NCBI GenBank assembly: GCA_023428335.1
Contig: JAEYYS010000505.1
Span: 1 to 5,085, forward strand
Source: Verrucomicrobiota bacterium
Lineage (GTDB): Bacteria > Verrucomicrobiota > Verrucomicrobiia > Verrucomicrobiales > Verrucomicrobiaceae
Length of the DNA stretch: 5,085 nt
Direction of reading: 5' to 3'
Shown here piece after piece: positions 1 to 5,085 of this stretch. The position numbers were made by a program, and so were the translations under genes. Under the pieces are notes generated by a model that was given only the letters and a program-made list of their open reading frames with translations, did no database searches and was not told where the DNA came from. Numbering within the stretch: position 1 is the first letter of the stretch; each line of letters opens with the position of its first letter.

Positions 1-12
1 CCGCAAGGACGC

Positions 13-438
13 TCAGTCCAGTTCGCCGATCACTTCCTCGTCGGTGTCATCGTCGTGCACCGCCTCGGCGATGACCCGGCGGGTGACCTCATCGAGGTAG
101 GCTTCGAGCACCCGGCTGAGTTCGAGAAACTCCGGCCACAGGGTCTGATCGACAAAGCTGCGCGGCACCCGCACCATGACCGTGTTGCGCCGCTGCCGGC
201 GGTAGCGGTAGGGTTTCAGTTCGTAGCGGCGCAGCAGGGCGATGAAGAGTCGCTTCGACCAGCCGTCGGTCAGGTTGAACTTGTACTCGATGGCCGGCTC
301 GGTCTTCTCGGTCTCGGCCAGCCGCCGGCGGATGCGCGCCATGGCGTCGGCCGCGGCGTCGCGCTCGCCCTCGGTGGCGGCGCCGGCAAACAGGCGCTCG
401 ATCTTGCGCAGCTTGTCGAGCAGGTCGCGGTCGGTCAT
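13..438 (-). CDS. Conserved hypothetical protein, 141 aa, translationally coupled to eboE
   Basis: The function is unknown. The start chosen is the ATG at 438-436, which shares four bases (ATGA) with the stop of the upstream eboE. A longer reading from 486 would only add an Arg/Pro-rich stretch overlapping eboE. The protein is soluble, with no signal peptide or membrane segment. Residues 1-45 look like a charged helical hairpin (LLDKLRKIERLFAGAATEGER). This loosely recalls the N-terminal helices of DUF2786-type proteins, but I would not assign that family firmly. Residues 50-125 hold a conserved-looking core with W60, an Arg/Tyr cluster at 70-85 (RRYELKPYRYRRQRR) and an amphipathic helix. The very basic middle suggests nucleic-acid or phosphate contact (inference). 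The tail from 128 is acidic (DDDTDEEV). There is no Shine-Dalgarno sequence, so translation probably depends on reinitiation after eboE. Any further operon members lie left of the window. Confidence 0.8.
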   Translation of the reverse strand: MTDRDLLDKLRKIERLFAGAATEGERDAAADAMARIRRRLAETEKTEPAIEYKFNLTDGWSKRLFIALLRRYELKPYRYRRQRRNTVMVRVPRSFVDQTLWPEFLELSRVLEAYLDEVTRRVIAEAVHDDDTDEEVIGELD

Positions 439-1622
439 GGCTCGATCGGGGCGAGGCCGCGGGCGCCGAGTTCGGCGAGCGTCCACTCATACTCGCGCAC
501 GACCTGATCGGCGACATCGCCGCTGCGCAGCTCGGCGGGCAGCACCTCCCAGGTGTAGGTTTCCATCTCGATGTGGGCGCACTTCTGCGGCTGGCGCGCC
601 AGCCAGTCCATGGCGCCGAGCAGGTGGTCGCGCGTGCTGCCGAAGTCGCCGCCCGGCTCGGCATGCAGGGGGATGTGGAAATGCACGCGCCACTCCTCGC
701 CCAAGTCCGCCGGTGCCGCGCCGGAGGCGAATTTCAGGGCGTCGGGCAGGTCCTTGAAGCGGCGCAGCGGCTGGCTGGGGCCGTGGCTGGCGATGACCTG
801 GTGGAAGTACACCGGCTCGTCGAAGCCGGCGAGGCGGGCCAGGTTCTCCGGGGTCGGTTGCAGGCGCAGGGCCGAGCTAAAGTGCAGCTTGCTCAGGCGG
901 ATGCCCGCCCCCGTGATCCGTTCCAGGGCCCGGCCCGGCTCCTCGAACTCAATGGCGAGATGGCAGGTGTCGTAGTTGAGGCCGATGAAGCGGAAGAAAT
1001 CGCGGTCCTGCGGATGGCGATCGTAGTAGAGGCCAAAAAATTTCAGGGTCTCGCCGCTGGTTTCAAACAGGCCGAGCGGCTCGGGTTCGAGACCGAGGTG
1101 CAGGTCGTGGCCGGTGGCCGCGGCGACCTTTTCGATGTGCTCGCGGCAGAGGCGCAGATTTTCAAAAATGGCGTTCAACTCATCGGCCCCGACCCCGAAG
1201 GTCTTGTGCGAGCCGGGCAGGGTGCTGACGCTGCCGGGCACGCCGGCTGGCAGCAGTTGCGCGAGCAAATCGAAGAGCAGGTTCGTGTAGGCCAGCCGTT
1301 CCGGGGAGGACCAATCGGGCCGGAACACCGCTTCCTTGACCCGTTCGCCATGGAAGGGTCCGTAGGGGAAGCCGTTGATGGTGAACACGTAGCAGTCATT
1401 GGCGTCGAGCCAGCGACGGAACTCCGTGAGGCGGGCCGGATCGGCCAGTTCACGCGCGGCGGCGGCGCCGAGGCGCAGGCCGATGCCGTAGGGACCGCGC
1501 GGGCAAACGCGCTCCTTGACCCGCAGGGTGTGGTCGCGCAGGGCGCGCCAGGTCTCTTCCCAGGTCTCCCCGCGGTGGACGTTGGTGCAGTAGCCGAGAT
1601 GGAGGCCTTGAGCGAGATGCAT
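435..1622 (-). CDS. eboE: EboE-like metabolite traffic protein (xylose isomerase-like TIM barrel)
   Basis: The 395-aa protein resembles EboE of the ebo (EDB) cluster. In cyanobacteria that cluster is linked to moving secondary-metabolite precursors, such as the scytonemin monomer, towards the periplasm. EboE's own reaction is not established. The ATG at 1622 is preferred over an in-frame TTG at 1655 because the family begins close to the motif LGYCTNVHRGETW (residues 9-21). Other recognisable family blocks are GPYGIGLRL (43-51), CYVFTINGFPYGPFHG (77-92), LEPEPLG (178-184), NYDTCHLAIEFEEP (216-229), KLHFSSAL (245-252), VHFHIPLH (313-320) and HIEMETYTWEVLP (350-362). The acidic residues and histidines E179, D218, H221, H247, H315 and E352/E354 could form the divalent-metal site of a xylose isomerase-like barrel (inference). 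There is no signal peptide, so it should be cytoplasmic. It is the first gene of a minus-strand unit and overlaps the next gene by ATGA. No eboA-D or eboF is visible nearby. No Shine-Dalgarno sequence precedes the start. Confidence 0.85.
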   Translation of the reverse strand: MHLAQGLHLGYCTNVHRGETWEETWRALRDHTLRVKERVCPRGPYGIGLRLGAAAARELADPARLTEFRRWLDANDCYVFTINGFPYGPFHGERVKEAVFRPDWSSPERLAYTNLLFDLLAQLLPAGVPGSVSTLPGSHKTFGVGADELNAIFENLRLCREHIEKVAAATGHDLHLGLEPEPLGLFETSGETLKFFGLYYDRHPQDRDFFRFIGLNYDTCHLAIEFEEPGRALERITGAGIRLSKLHFSSALRLQPTPENLARLAGFDEPVYFHQVIASHGPSQPLRRFKDLPDALKFASGAAPADLGEEWRVHFHIPLHAEPGGDFGSTRDHLLGAMDWLARQPQKCAHIEMETYTWEVLPAELRSGDVADQVVREYEWTLAELGARGLAPIEP

Positions 1623-1835
1623 CCGCCAGAGTGCCGCGCGCCGGCGGGGCGTCAAGACGCTTGCCGGAGCGAGCTGCCACAGCTTGGCCCGGCCTGCTGT
1701 AGGGCGGGGCAGCGACCCGCCGGAATCCCCGCGGTCACTTCCCGCGGCACAGGGATGCCCGGCCGTGCGAATCGCCTTGACTCGCCGCGCTCAGGCGGCA
1801 GAGTTCCCGCCCCCTTTCCCCCAAAACCCGAAGCC
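1623..1835. other. Divergent intergenic region between eboE and ndk
   Basis: This 213-bp gap separates the outward-reading eboE and ndk, so it should hold promoters for both. On the plus strand the only reasonable -35 is TTGACT at 1777-1782. On the minus strand TTGACG at 1655-1650 is possible but has no recognisable -10 partner. A short GC-rich inverted repeat (GGCGGG 1703-1708, CCCGCC 1716-1721, 7-nt loop) lies mid-gap and is unremarkable at this base composition. I see no small gene or RNA in it. Confidence 0.6.
1777..1804 (+). promoter_or_regulatory. Possible ndk promoter (-35 only convincing)
   Basis: TTGACT (1777-1782) is a good -35 hexamer. Sixteen bases further on, CAGAGT (1799-1804) matches only three of six -10 positions. 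The predicted transcript would start about 25 bases before the ndk ATG. The -35 and the four bases after it (TTGACTCGCC) recur exactly in front of rpmB, which gives some support to the assignment. Confidence 0.3.
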
Positions 1836-2261
1836 ATGGCCCAAGAAACCTCCCTCCTCCTGCTCAAGCCCGACTGCGTCGCCAAGGGCCTCAACGGCGA
1901 AGTCCTCAAGCGCCTCGAAGCCGAGGGCTTCCGCGTCCGCGGCATCAAGATGCTCCAGCTCACCGACGCCCTGCTGCAGGAGCACTACTCGCACATCGCC
2001 GACAAGCCCTTCTTCCCGGAAGTGGCCGGCTTCATGAAGAGCAAGCCCGTCATCGCCGTCGCCCTGTCCGGCGACAACGTCATCGCCCATGTCCGCGACC
2101 TGCTCGGCCCGACCGATTCCAAGGCCGCCCCCAAGGGCACGATCCGCGGCGACTACGGCAGCGACAAGATGACCAACGTCGTGCACGCCTCCGACTCGCC
2201 CGAGGCGGCGGCGGTCGAACTGAAGCGCTTCTTCGCTGAAGGCGAGATCTTCAGCTACTGA
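1836..2261 (+). CDS. ndk: Nucleoside diphosphate kinase
   Basis: The enzyme transfers the gamma-phosphate from ATP to other (d)NDPs through a phosphohistidine and so keeps the (d)NTP pools balanced in the cytoplasm. The 141-aa length is typical for bacterial Ndk. The active-site set is complete: K11, Y51, F59, R87, T93, R104, N114 and the nucleophile H117 in NVVHASDS. The nucleotide-binding segment GTIRGDYG spans 101-108. The HASDS form, rather than HGSDS, is common in bacteria. The ATG at 1836 begins MAQETSLLLLKPD, the usual N-terminus. The upstream reading frame stays open far back to 573, but only as a shadow of eboE. No Shine-Dalgarno sequence is present (the leader ends CCCGAAGCC). rpmB follows 98 bp downstream on the same strand with no clear terminator between, so readthrough is possible. 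Confidence 0.97.
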   Translation: MAQETSLLLLKPDCVAKGLNGEVLKRLEAEGFRVRGIKMLQLTDALLQEHYSHIADKPFFPEVAGFMKSKPVIAVALSGDNVIAHVRDLLGPTDSKAAPKGTIRGDYGSDKMTNVVHASDSPEAAAVELKRFFAEGEIFSY

Positions 2262-2281
2262 GTCCGGCGGGACCGAGAAAA

Positions 2282-2298
2282 AACCGCCATCCGCGGTT
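2282..2298. repeat. Short inverted repeat between ndk and rpmB
   Basis: AACCGC (2282-2287) and GCGGTT (2293-2298) form a perfect 6-bp stem with a 5-base loop. An A-tract lies immediately to its left and the rpmB -35 hexamer overlaps its right arm by two bases. An alternative pairing of GGCGG (2266-2270) with CCGCC (2284-2288) is also possible. No T-run follows on the plus strand, so it is not a standard terminator for ndk. It could be a weak operator or attenuating structure. Confidence 0.35.
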
Positions 2299-2324
2299 GA
2301 CTCGCCCCCGGTTTGAATTATTTT
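2297..2324 (+). promoter_or_regulatory. Probable rpmB promoter
   Basis: TTGACT (2297-2302, five of six consensus) is followed after 16 bases by TATTTT (2319-2324, four of six). The -10 lies in a short AT-rich patch that stands out from the GC-rich surroundings. The predicted start is near 2331, giving a leader of about 30 nt with no Shine-Dalgarno sequence. The -35 and its flank repeat the 10-mer found upstream of ndk. Confidence 0.5.
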
Positions 2325-2359
2325 GCGAACCCTCTCAATTTCCAACGAACCTTCCTGTC

Positions 2360-2623
2360 ATGGCCAAAGTCTGTCAAATCACCGGAGTCGGCGTCACGCG
2401 CGGCCACCACATTCATCGCAGCGGTAAAGCCAAGAAAGAAGGCGGTATCGGCAAGCACATCACCAAGCGCGTCAAGCGCGTGATCTTCCCGAACCTGCGC
2501 GAGAAGCGCATCTGGGTGCAGGAACTCGGCAAGTTCGTCCGCGTCAAGCTGTCGGCCCGCGCCCTCAAGACGCTCGACAAGAACGGCGCCTTCAAGACCC
2601 TCAAGGACGCCGGTCTGATCTGA
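2360..2623 (+). CDS. rpmB: 50S ribosomal protein L28
   Basis: L28 is a structural protein of the large ribosomal subunit. The 87-aa protein starts MAKVCQITGVGVTRGHHIHRS, the family signature at the N-terminus, and continues with FPNLREKRIWV (43-53) and the C-terminal block RVKLSARALKTLDKNG (61-76). Only one cysteine (C5) is present, so this is the form without the CxxC zinc-ribbon motif. Compared with the E. coli protein there is an insertion of roughly ten residues, rich in Lys and Gly, around positions 24-41 before the FPNL motif. Longer loops here occur in some Verrucomicrobia and Planctomycetes relatives (recall). The ATG at 2360 is fixed by homology; the frame is open upstream to 2297 but that part is not L28-like. 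The gene is apparently monocistronic or read with ndk, and ends at the terminator at 2651. No Shine-Dalgarno sequence is seen. Confidence 0.97.
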   Translation: MAKVCQITGVGVTRGHHIHRSGKAKKEGGIGKHITKRVKRVIFPNLREKRIWVQELGKFVRVKLSARALKTLDKNGAFKTLKDAGLI

Positions 2624-2650
2624 ATTTCTTTTGATGGTTGATGGTGTTTG

Positions 2651-2681
2651 GAGGCAGGCCCGCGAGGCCTGCCTCTTTTTT
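2651..2681 (+). terminator. Rho-independent terminator of rpmB
   Basis: A perfect 10-bp GC-rich stem (GAGGCAGGCC 2651-2660 with GGCCTGCCTC 2666-2675) has a 5-base loop CGCGA and is followed directly by six T residues (2676-2681). It begins 27 bases after the rpmB stop codon. This is a classical intrinsic terminator for plus-strand transcription. Confidence 0.95.
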
Positions 2682-2862
2682 GTGCCGCGACGCTCCCCTT
2701 TCCCCACTCCGAAGCGCACCGGAGCCCTGGCCCGGCCAGTGCCCGATCCCCTGCGAATCCTGCCCTTTTGACCGCCTTCCTTGACCACCGCTGACACGGT
2801 CGTTGCATCCGCGACGTTCTTTCCTACCTGTCCCCCTCACAACCCCAACCCCCTTTTCTGAT
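2682..2862 (+). promoter_or_regulatory. Intergenic region upstream of the aldo/keto reductase-like gene, weak promoter candidates
   Basis: The gap is pyrimidine-rich on the plus strand and holds no gene that I can see. Two copies of TTGACC (2768-2773 and 2781-2786), 13 bases apart within TTGACCGCC and TTGACCACC, could be -35 elements or a small direct-repeat binding site. The best -10 partner, TTGCAT (2803-2808), is poor at three of six positions. The leader just before the ATG is C/T-rich without a Shine-Dalgarno sequence. Confidence 0.3.
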
Positions 2863-3984
2863 ATGAACCTCACACGCACGGCCTACGGCACCTGGAGCGG
2901 CGGCAAATTCATGCATTTCGGCGAGATGCTCGACGACGCGGCCTACATCGCCATGATCCGCCGCGCCTTCGATCGCGGCGTGCGCACCTTCGTCACCGCC
3001 GACGTCTACGGCGCCGGCCGCGCCGACAGCATGCTCGGCCAGGCCCTGCAGGGTCTGCCGCGCGACGAGTACAGCCTGGTCGGCATCGTCGGCCACGACT
3101 ACTATGGCGGCCTGCGCGCCGGTGCCAAGGGGTACCCGCGCTTCACCGAGCCCAGCCTGCGCCAGCCCAGCGAGTACGCCGGCTACCTGCGCATGGCCAC
3201 CGAGGAATCGCTCAAGCGTTGCGGCGCCGCCAAGTTCGACTGCCTGATGCTGCACAATCCGGACACCGTCGGCTACACCAGCGAAGCGGTCTGGGACGGC
3301 CTCAGCGCCCTCAAGGACGCCGGCCTCACCGACCGCCTCGGCATCGCTCCCGGCCCGGCCAACGGCTTCACCCTCGACATCATCGACTGCTTCGAACGCT
3401 TCGGCGACCGCATGGAGTGGGCGATGATCATCCTCAATCCCTTCGAGCCCTGGCCCGGCCAGCACGTCCTGCCCGCCGCCCAGAAACACGGCGTCGACAT
3501 CCTCGCCCGCGTCGTCGACTACGGCGGCATCTTCCACGATGACGTCAAGCCCGGCCACAAGTTCCGCGATGGCGACCACCGCAGCTTCCGCCCCGCCGGC
3601 TGGGTCGAACACGCCAGCGAGAAACTCGAAAAGATCCGCCCGATTGCCGAAAAACACGGCCTGACCATGATCCAGCTCGCCTGCCTGTGGAACCTTGCCC
3701 AGGCACCGGTGAAGAGCGTGGTGCCCACCCTCATCCAGGAGGCTGGCGACGGCGCCAAGTCGATCGAGGCCAAGCTCGAAGAACTCGCCACCCTGCCCGA
3801 GGTCAACCCGCTCAGTACCGAGGAAGTCGAAACCATCCGCCAGATCGGCGACAACACCGGCTGCATGCTGCTCAAGGGCGCCAGCCAGCGCCACGAAGGC
3901 CAGGAAGCGCGCCCGGACGAATGGCCGATGCGCCCCGACCTGCTCGAACTCGCCGGCCGCTGGAACCTCGGCAGCGCCTGGTGA
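2863..3984 (+). CDS. Aldo/keto reductase-family protein with degenerate catalytic tetrad
   Basis: The 373-aa protein has the (beta/alpha)8 layout of aldo/keto reductases, whose members reduce carbonyls with NADPH in the cytoplasm. Recognisable blocks are GVRTFVTADVYGAGRADSML (39-58), ESLKRCGAAKFDCLMLHNPD (115-134), LKDAGLTDRLGIAPG (150-164) and LTMIQLACLWNLAQAPVKSV (267-286). In the usual Asp-Tyr-Lys-His tetrad, Tyr (Y49) and His (H131) are present. The Asp of the fDTAdvYG motif is V44, and the Lys after the third strand appears to be I75 (SLVGIVGHD). The C-terminal cofactor loop (VVPTLIQEAGDGAKS, 286-300) also departs from the usual PG-x-S pattern, and the protein is about 40-50 residues longer than typical members. 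Normal hydride-transfer chemistry is therefore doubtful (inference). The ATG at 2863 is preferred to an in-frame TTG at 2803 because the first family-like residues (LTRTAYGTWSGG) follow it directly. The flanking genes are not functionally linked. The substrate is unknown. Confidence 0.88.
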   Translation: MNLTRTAYGTWSGGKFMHFGEMLDDAAYIAMIRRAFDRGVRTFVTADVYGAGRADSMLGQALQGLPRDEYSLVGIVGHDYYGGLRAGAKGYPRFTEPSLRQPSEYAGYLRMATEESLKRCGAAKFDCLMLHNPDTVGYTSEAVWDGLSALKDAGLTDRLGIAPGPANGFTLDIIDCFERFGDRMEWAMIILNPFEPWPGQHVLPAAQKHGVDILARVVDYGGIFHDDVKPGHKFRDGDHRSFRPAGWVEHASEKLEKIRPIAEKHGLTMIQLACLWNLAQAPVKSVVPTLIQEAGDGAKSIEAKLEELATLPEVNPLSTEEVETIRQIGDNTGCMLLKGASQRHEGQEARPDEWPMRPDLLELAGRWNLGSAW

Positions 3985-4006
3985 CAGCGCCACCCAGCCG
4001 GGACTG

Positions 4007-4044
4007 CAATATTTTAAAAACTTCTTAAAGTTTTTAAAATATTG
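4007..4044. repeat. Perfect 17-bp AT-rich hairpin / palindrome
   Basis: CAATATTTTAAAAACTT (4007-4023) is the exact reverse complement of AAGTTTTTAAAATATTG (4028-4044), with a 4-base loop CTTA. The element begins 22 bases after the stop of the reductase-like gene and ends 36 bases before the LysM gene. It is almost entirely A/T in a GC-rich region. It may act as a transcription terminator: T-runs occur inside the stem on both strands, but there is no GC-rich stem followed by a T-run. Alternatively it may be an operator for a dimeric regulator of the downstream gene. Confidence 0.85.
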
Positions 4045-4045
4045 A

Positions 4046-4074
4046 TTGCCGCTGACTTCTGAGGTCACTAAATT
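4046..4074 (+). promoter_or_regulatory. Putative promoter of the LysM gene with an overlapping imperfect palindrome
   Basis: TTGCCG (4046-4051) and TAAATT (4069-4074) are 17 bases apart and each match four of six consensus bases. Between them lies a 15-base near-palindrome, TGACTTC-T-GAGGTCA (4053-4067), with one mismatched pair in seven. That position would suit a repressor. The predicted transcription start is at or next to the ATG at 4081, so the mRNA may be nearly leaderless. The GAGG at 4076-4079 is one base from the ATG, too close to serve as a normal ribosome binding site. Confidence 0.4.
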
Positions 4075-4080
4075 AGAGGC

Positions 4081-5085
4081 ATGAACGCTGTTCGTGCCCG
4101 CTTCCCGCGCTTGGCCCAGCCGGTTTCTGCCCTGCTCGCCCTCCTGCTGACGCTTGCCGCTGGCGCGCAGACCCCCGTCTACCGCCAGCCCGGATCCGCC
4201 TACACCACCCAGGCCATGCGCGGCGGCTCCCTGCCCAGCACCGCCTACCCCGCGGACAGCCGTCGCAGTGAGAGCCCGCCCGCCCGCTCCGCGGCGACCG
4301 CGCGCCGCGCCCCCGTGGAAGCCCCGGTCTCCCGCCCAGAGAAGACTGCCCCTGCCCCGCGTGCGGTCAGCTCCAAAAAGGCGACCGCTGAAATGCCTTC
4401 CACCTACGTGGTGCGGCCCGGCGACACCCTTTCCGACATCGCCGTCCGCCACGGCCTGACCACCGACACCCTGCGCGCCGCCAACGGCCTGACCCACGAT
4501 GTCCTGCGCATCGGTCAAACCCTGTCGCTGAAACCCGGCCGCCTGCCGGTACCGAACGGCGCCGACGCCTATGTGGTCCAGCCGGGCGAAACCTTCAGCG
4601 ACATCGCCCTGCGCTACCGCGTCCATCCCGACGACCTGGCGCGCGCCAACCCGACCGTTTATCCCGACCGCCTGCTCGTCGGCGAGACCCTGAAAATCCC
4701 GGCTGCCAAGGCGGGCCAGGCCGAGCCGGCGCCGCTGGCGGAAGCTCCGGCAGCGCCCGAACTGTCCAAGCCCGGCCAGGCGGTCGCCGCGGTCGCCCTG
4801 CGCAGCCACGTCGTCGCTCCCGGCGAAAGCCTGGGCAGCATCGCCAAACGCCATGGCATCGCCACCACCGCCCTGGCTGCGGCCAATGGCCTGAAGAATC
4901 CGAACCACATCGTGCCCGGTCAACGCCTCGTCGTGCCCGGGGCCGCCGTCGCCGCGCCGCCGCCCCCGACTGCGGAAGCTCAACCCCCGATCGCTGCCGC
5001 CCCTGCCGTGCAAGCGGCGCCGGCCGACCTGCCGTTGGCTGCCGCCCCCGCTGCACCGGCGGCCACACCGGAGCCAACCTTGGCC
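4081..5085 (+). CDS. Secreted protein with three LysM domains (C-terminus outside window)
   Basis: The reading frame is open from the ATG at 4081 to the right edge (335 codons, no stop), so the gene is partial. Residues 1-29 form a signal peptide: a basic start (MNAVRARFPR), a hydrophobic core (VSALLALLLTLAAG) and a likely cleavage after AGA at 29/30. A low-complexity Ser/Arg/Pro/Ala stretch follows (30-107). Three LysM peptidoglycan-binding domains then lie at about 109-151 (YVVRPGDTLSDIA...IGQTLSL), 164-207 (YVVQPGETFSDIA...VGETLKIP) and 243-286 (HVVAPGESLGSIA...PGQRLVVP). They are joined by Ala/Pro linkers, and a long Ala/Pro-rich segment runs from 287 to the edge. It should bind the glycan backbone of peptidoglycan in the periplasm or cell envelope. 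In such architectures a hydrolase domain, for example NlpC/P60 or M23, often follows. None is visible here, so a hydrolase is inference only. The downstream ATG at residue 46 would remove the signal peptide, which supports the start at 4081. Confidence 0.93.
   Translation, partial: MNAVRARFPRLAQPVSALLALLLTLAAGAQTPVYRQPGSAYTTQAMRGGSLPSTAYPADSRRSESPPARSAATARRAPVEAPVSRPEKTAPAPRAVSSKKATAEMPSTYVVRPGDTLSDIAVRHGLTTDTLRAANGLTHDVLRIGQTLSLKPGRLPVPNGADAYVVQPGETFSDIALRYRVHPDDLARANPTVYPDRLLVGETLKIPAAKAGQAEPAPLAEAPAAPELSKPGQAVAAVALRSHVVAPGESLGSIAKRHGIATTALAAANGLKNPNHIVPGQRLVVPGAAVAAPPPPTAEAQPPIAAAPAVQAAPADLPLAAAPAAPAATPEPTLA

Noticed and set aside
242..757. A 171-codon plus-strand frame rich in Arg and Ser
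   Set aside because: It overlaps eboE and the coupled small gene in antisense, and its composition is typical of a GC-rich off-frame.
1703..1721. A GGCGGG/CCCGCC hairpin in the eboE-ndk gap
   Set aside because: Six-base GC stems are expected often at this base composition, and no other signal supports it.
573..1835. A long in-frame N-terminal extension of ndk
   Set aside because: It is antisense to eboE and lacks domain character. Ndk homology begins exactly at the ATG at 1836.
2262..2300. A rho-independent terminator after ndk
   Set aside because: The small hairpin has no T-run after it on the plus strand and its right arm overlaps the rpmB -35. It is kept only as an inverted repeat.
1791..2345. 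A 184-codon minus-strand frame opposite ndk
   Set aside because: It lies entirely over ndk and its promoter gaps, with no recognisable family blocks. It is a coding shadow.
2631..2645. A short tandem repeat GATGGTT-GATGGTG after rpmB
   Set aside because: Only two imperfect 7-base units are present, which is within chance expectation.
2824..5013. A 729-codon open frame on the minus strand opposite the reductase-like and LysM genes
   Set aside because: It spans two well-supported plus-strand genes and their gap, and its product is low-complexity Gly/Ala/Asp-rich with no domain. It is the mirror of GC-rich codon usage on the plus strand.

Overview
The window is a GC-rich bacterial chromosome segment with ordinary, tightly packed coding. 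It carries two genes on the minus strand (left), four on the plus strand, and short intergenic gaps. Three things point to a member of the Verrucomicrobiota, most likely an Opitutales/Opitutaceae-type organism. The ribosomal protein L28 has a lysine-rich insertion. The start codons almost all lack a Shine-Dalgarno sequence. The aldo/keto reductase-like protein resembles ones I associate with that group. The phylum assignment is inference from recall, not a measured placement.

Layout. Positions 13-1622 (minus strand) hold an EboE-type TIM-barrel protein followed by a 141-aa conserved hypothetical whose start overlaps the EboE stop in an ATGA. These two form a translationally coupled pair read off the left edge. 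A 213-bp divergent gap separates them from ndk (nucleoside diphosphate kinase, 1836-2261) and rpmB (ribosomal protein L28, 2360-2623), which ends at a textbook intrinsic terminator (2651-2681). After a further gap comes a 373-aa aldo/keto reductase-fold protein (2863-3984) that appears to lack two of the four catalytic residues. A perfect 17-bp AT-rich hairpin (4007-4044) and a small promoter region follow. The last gene is a secreted protein with three LysM domains (4081 onward) that runs off the right edge still open.

Functionally, ndk and rpmB are housekeeping genes (nucleotide balance and translation). Both are preceded by the same 10-mer, TTGACTCGCC, and in front of rpmB it sits where a -35 element should be. 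The LysM protein is a cell-wall binding factor, and its catalytic domain, if any, lies outside the window. The EboE pair suggests a link to the 'Ebo' metabolite-export system, but no other ebo gene is visible here.

No RNA gene, CRISPR array, insertion sequence or phage gene was seen. I found no convincing new multi-gene system. The most noteworthy items are the catalytically degenerate reductase, the AT-rich perfect hairpin, the EboE/hypothetical coupling, and the general absence of Shine-Dalgarno sequences.
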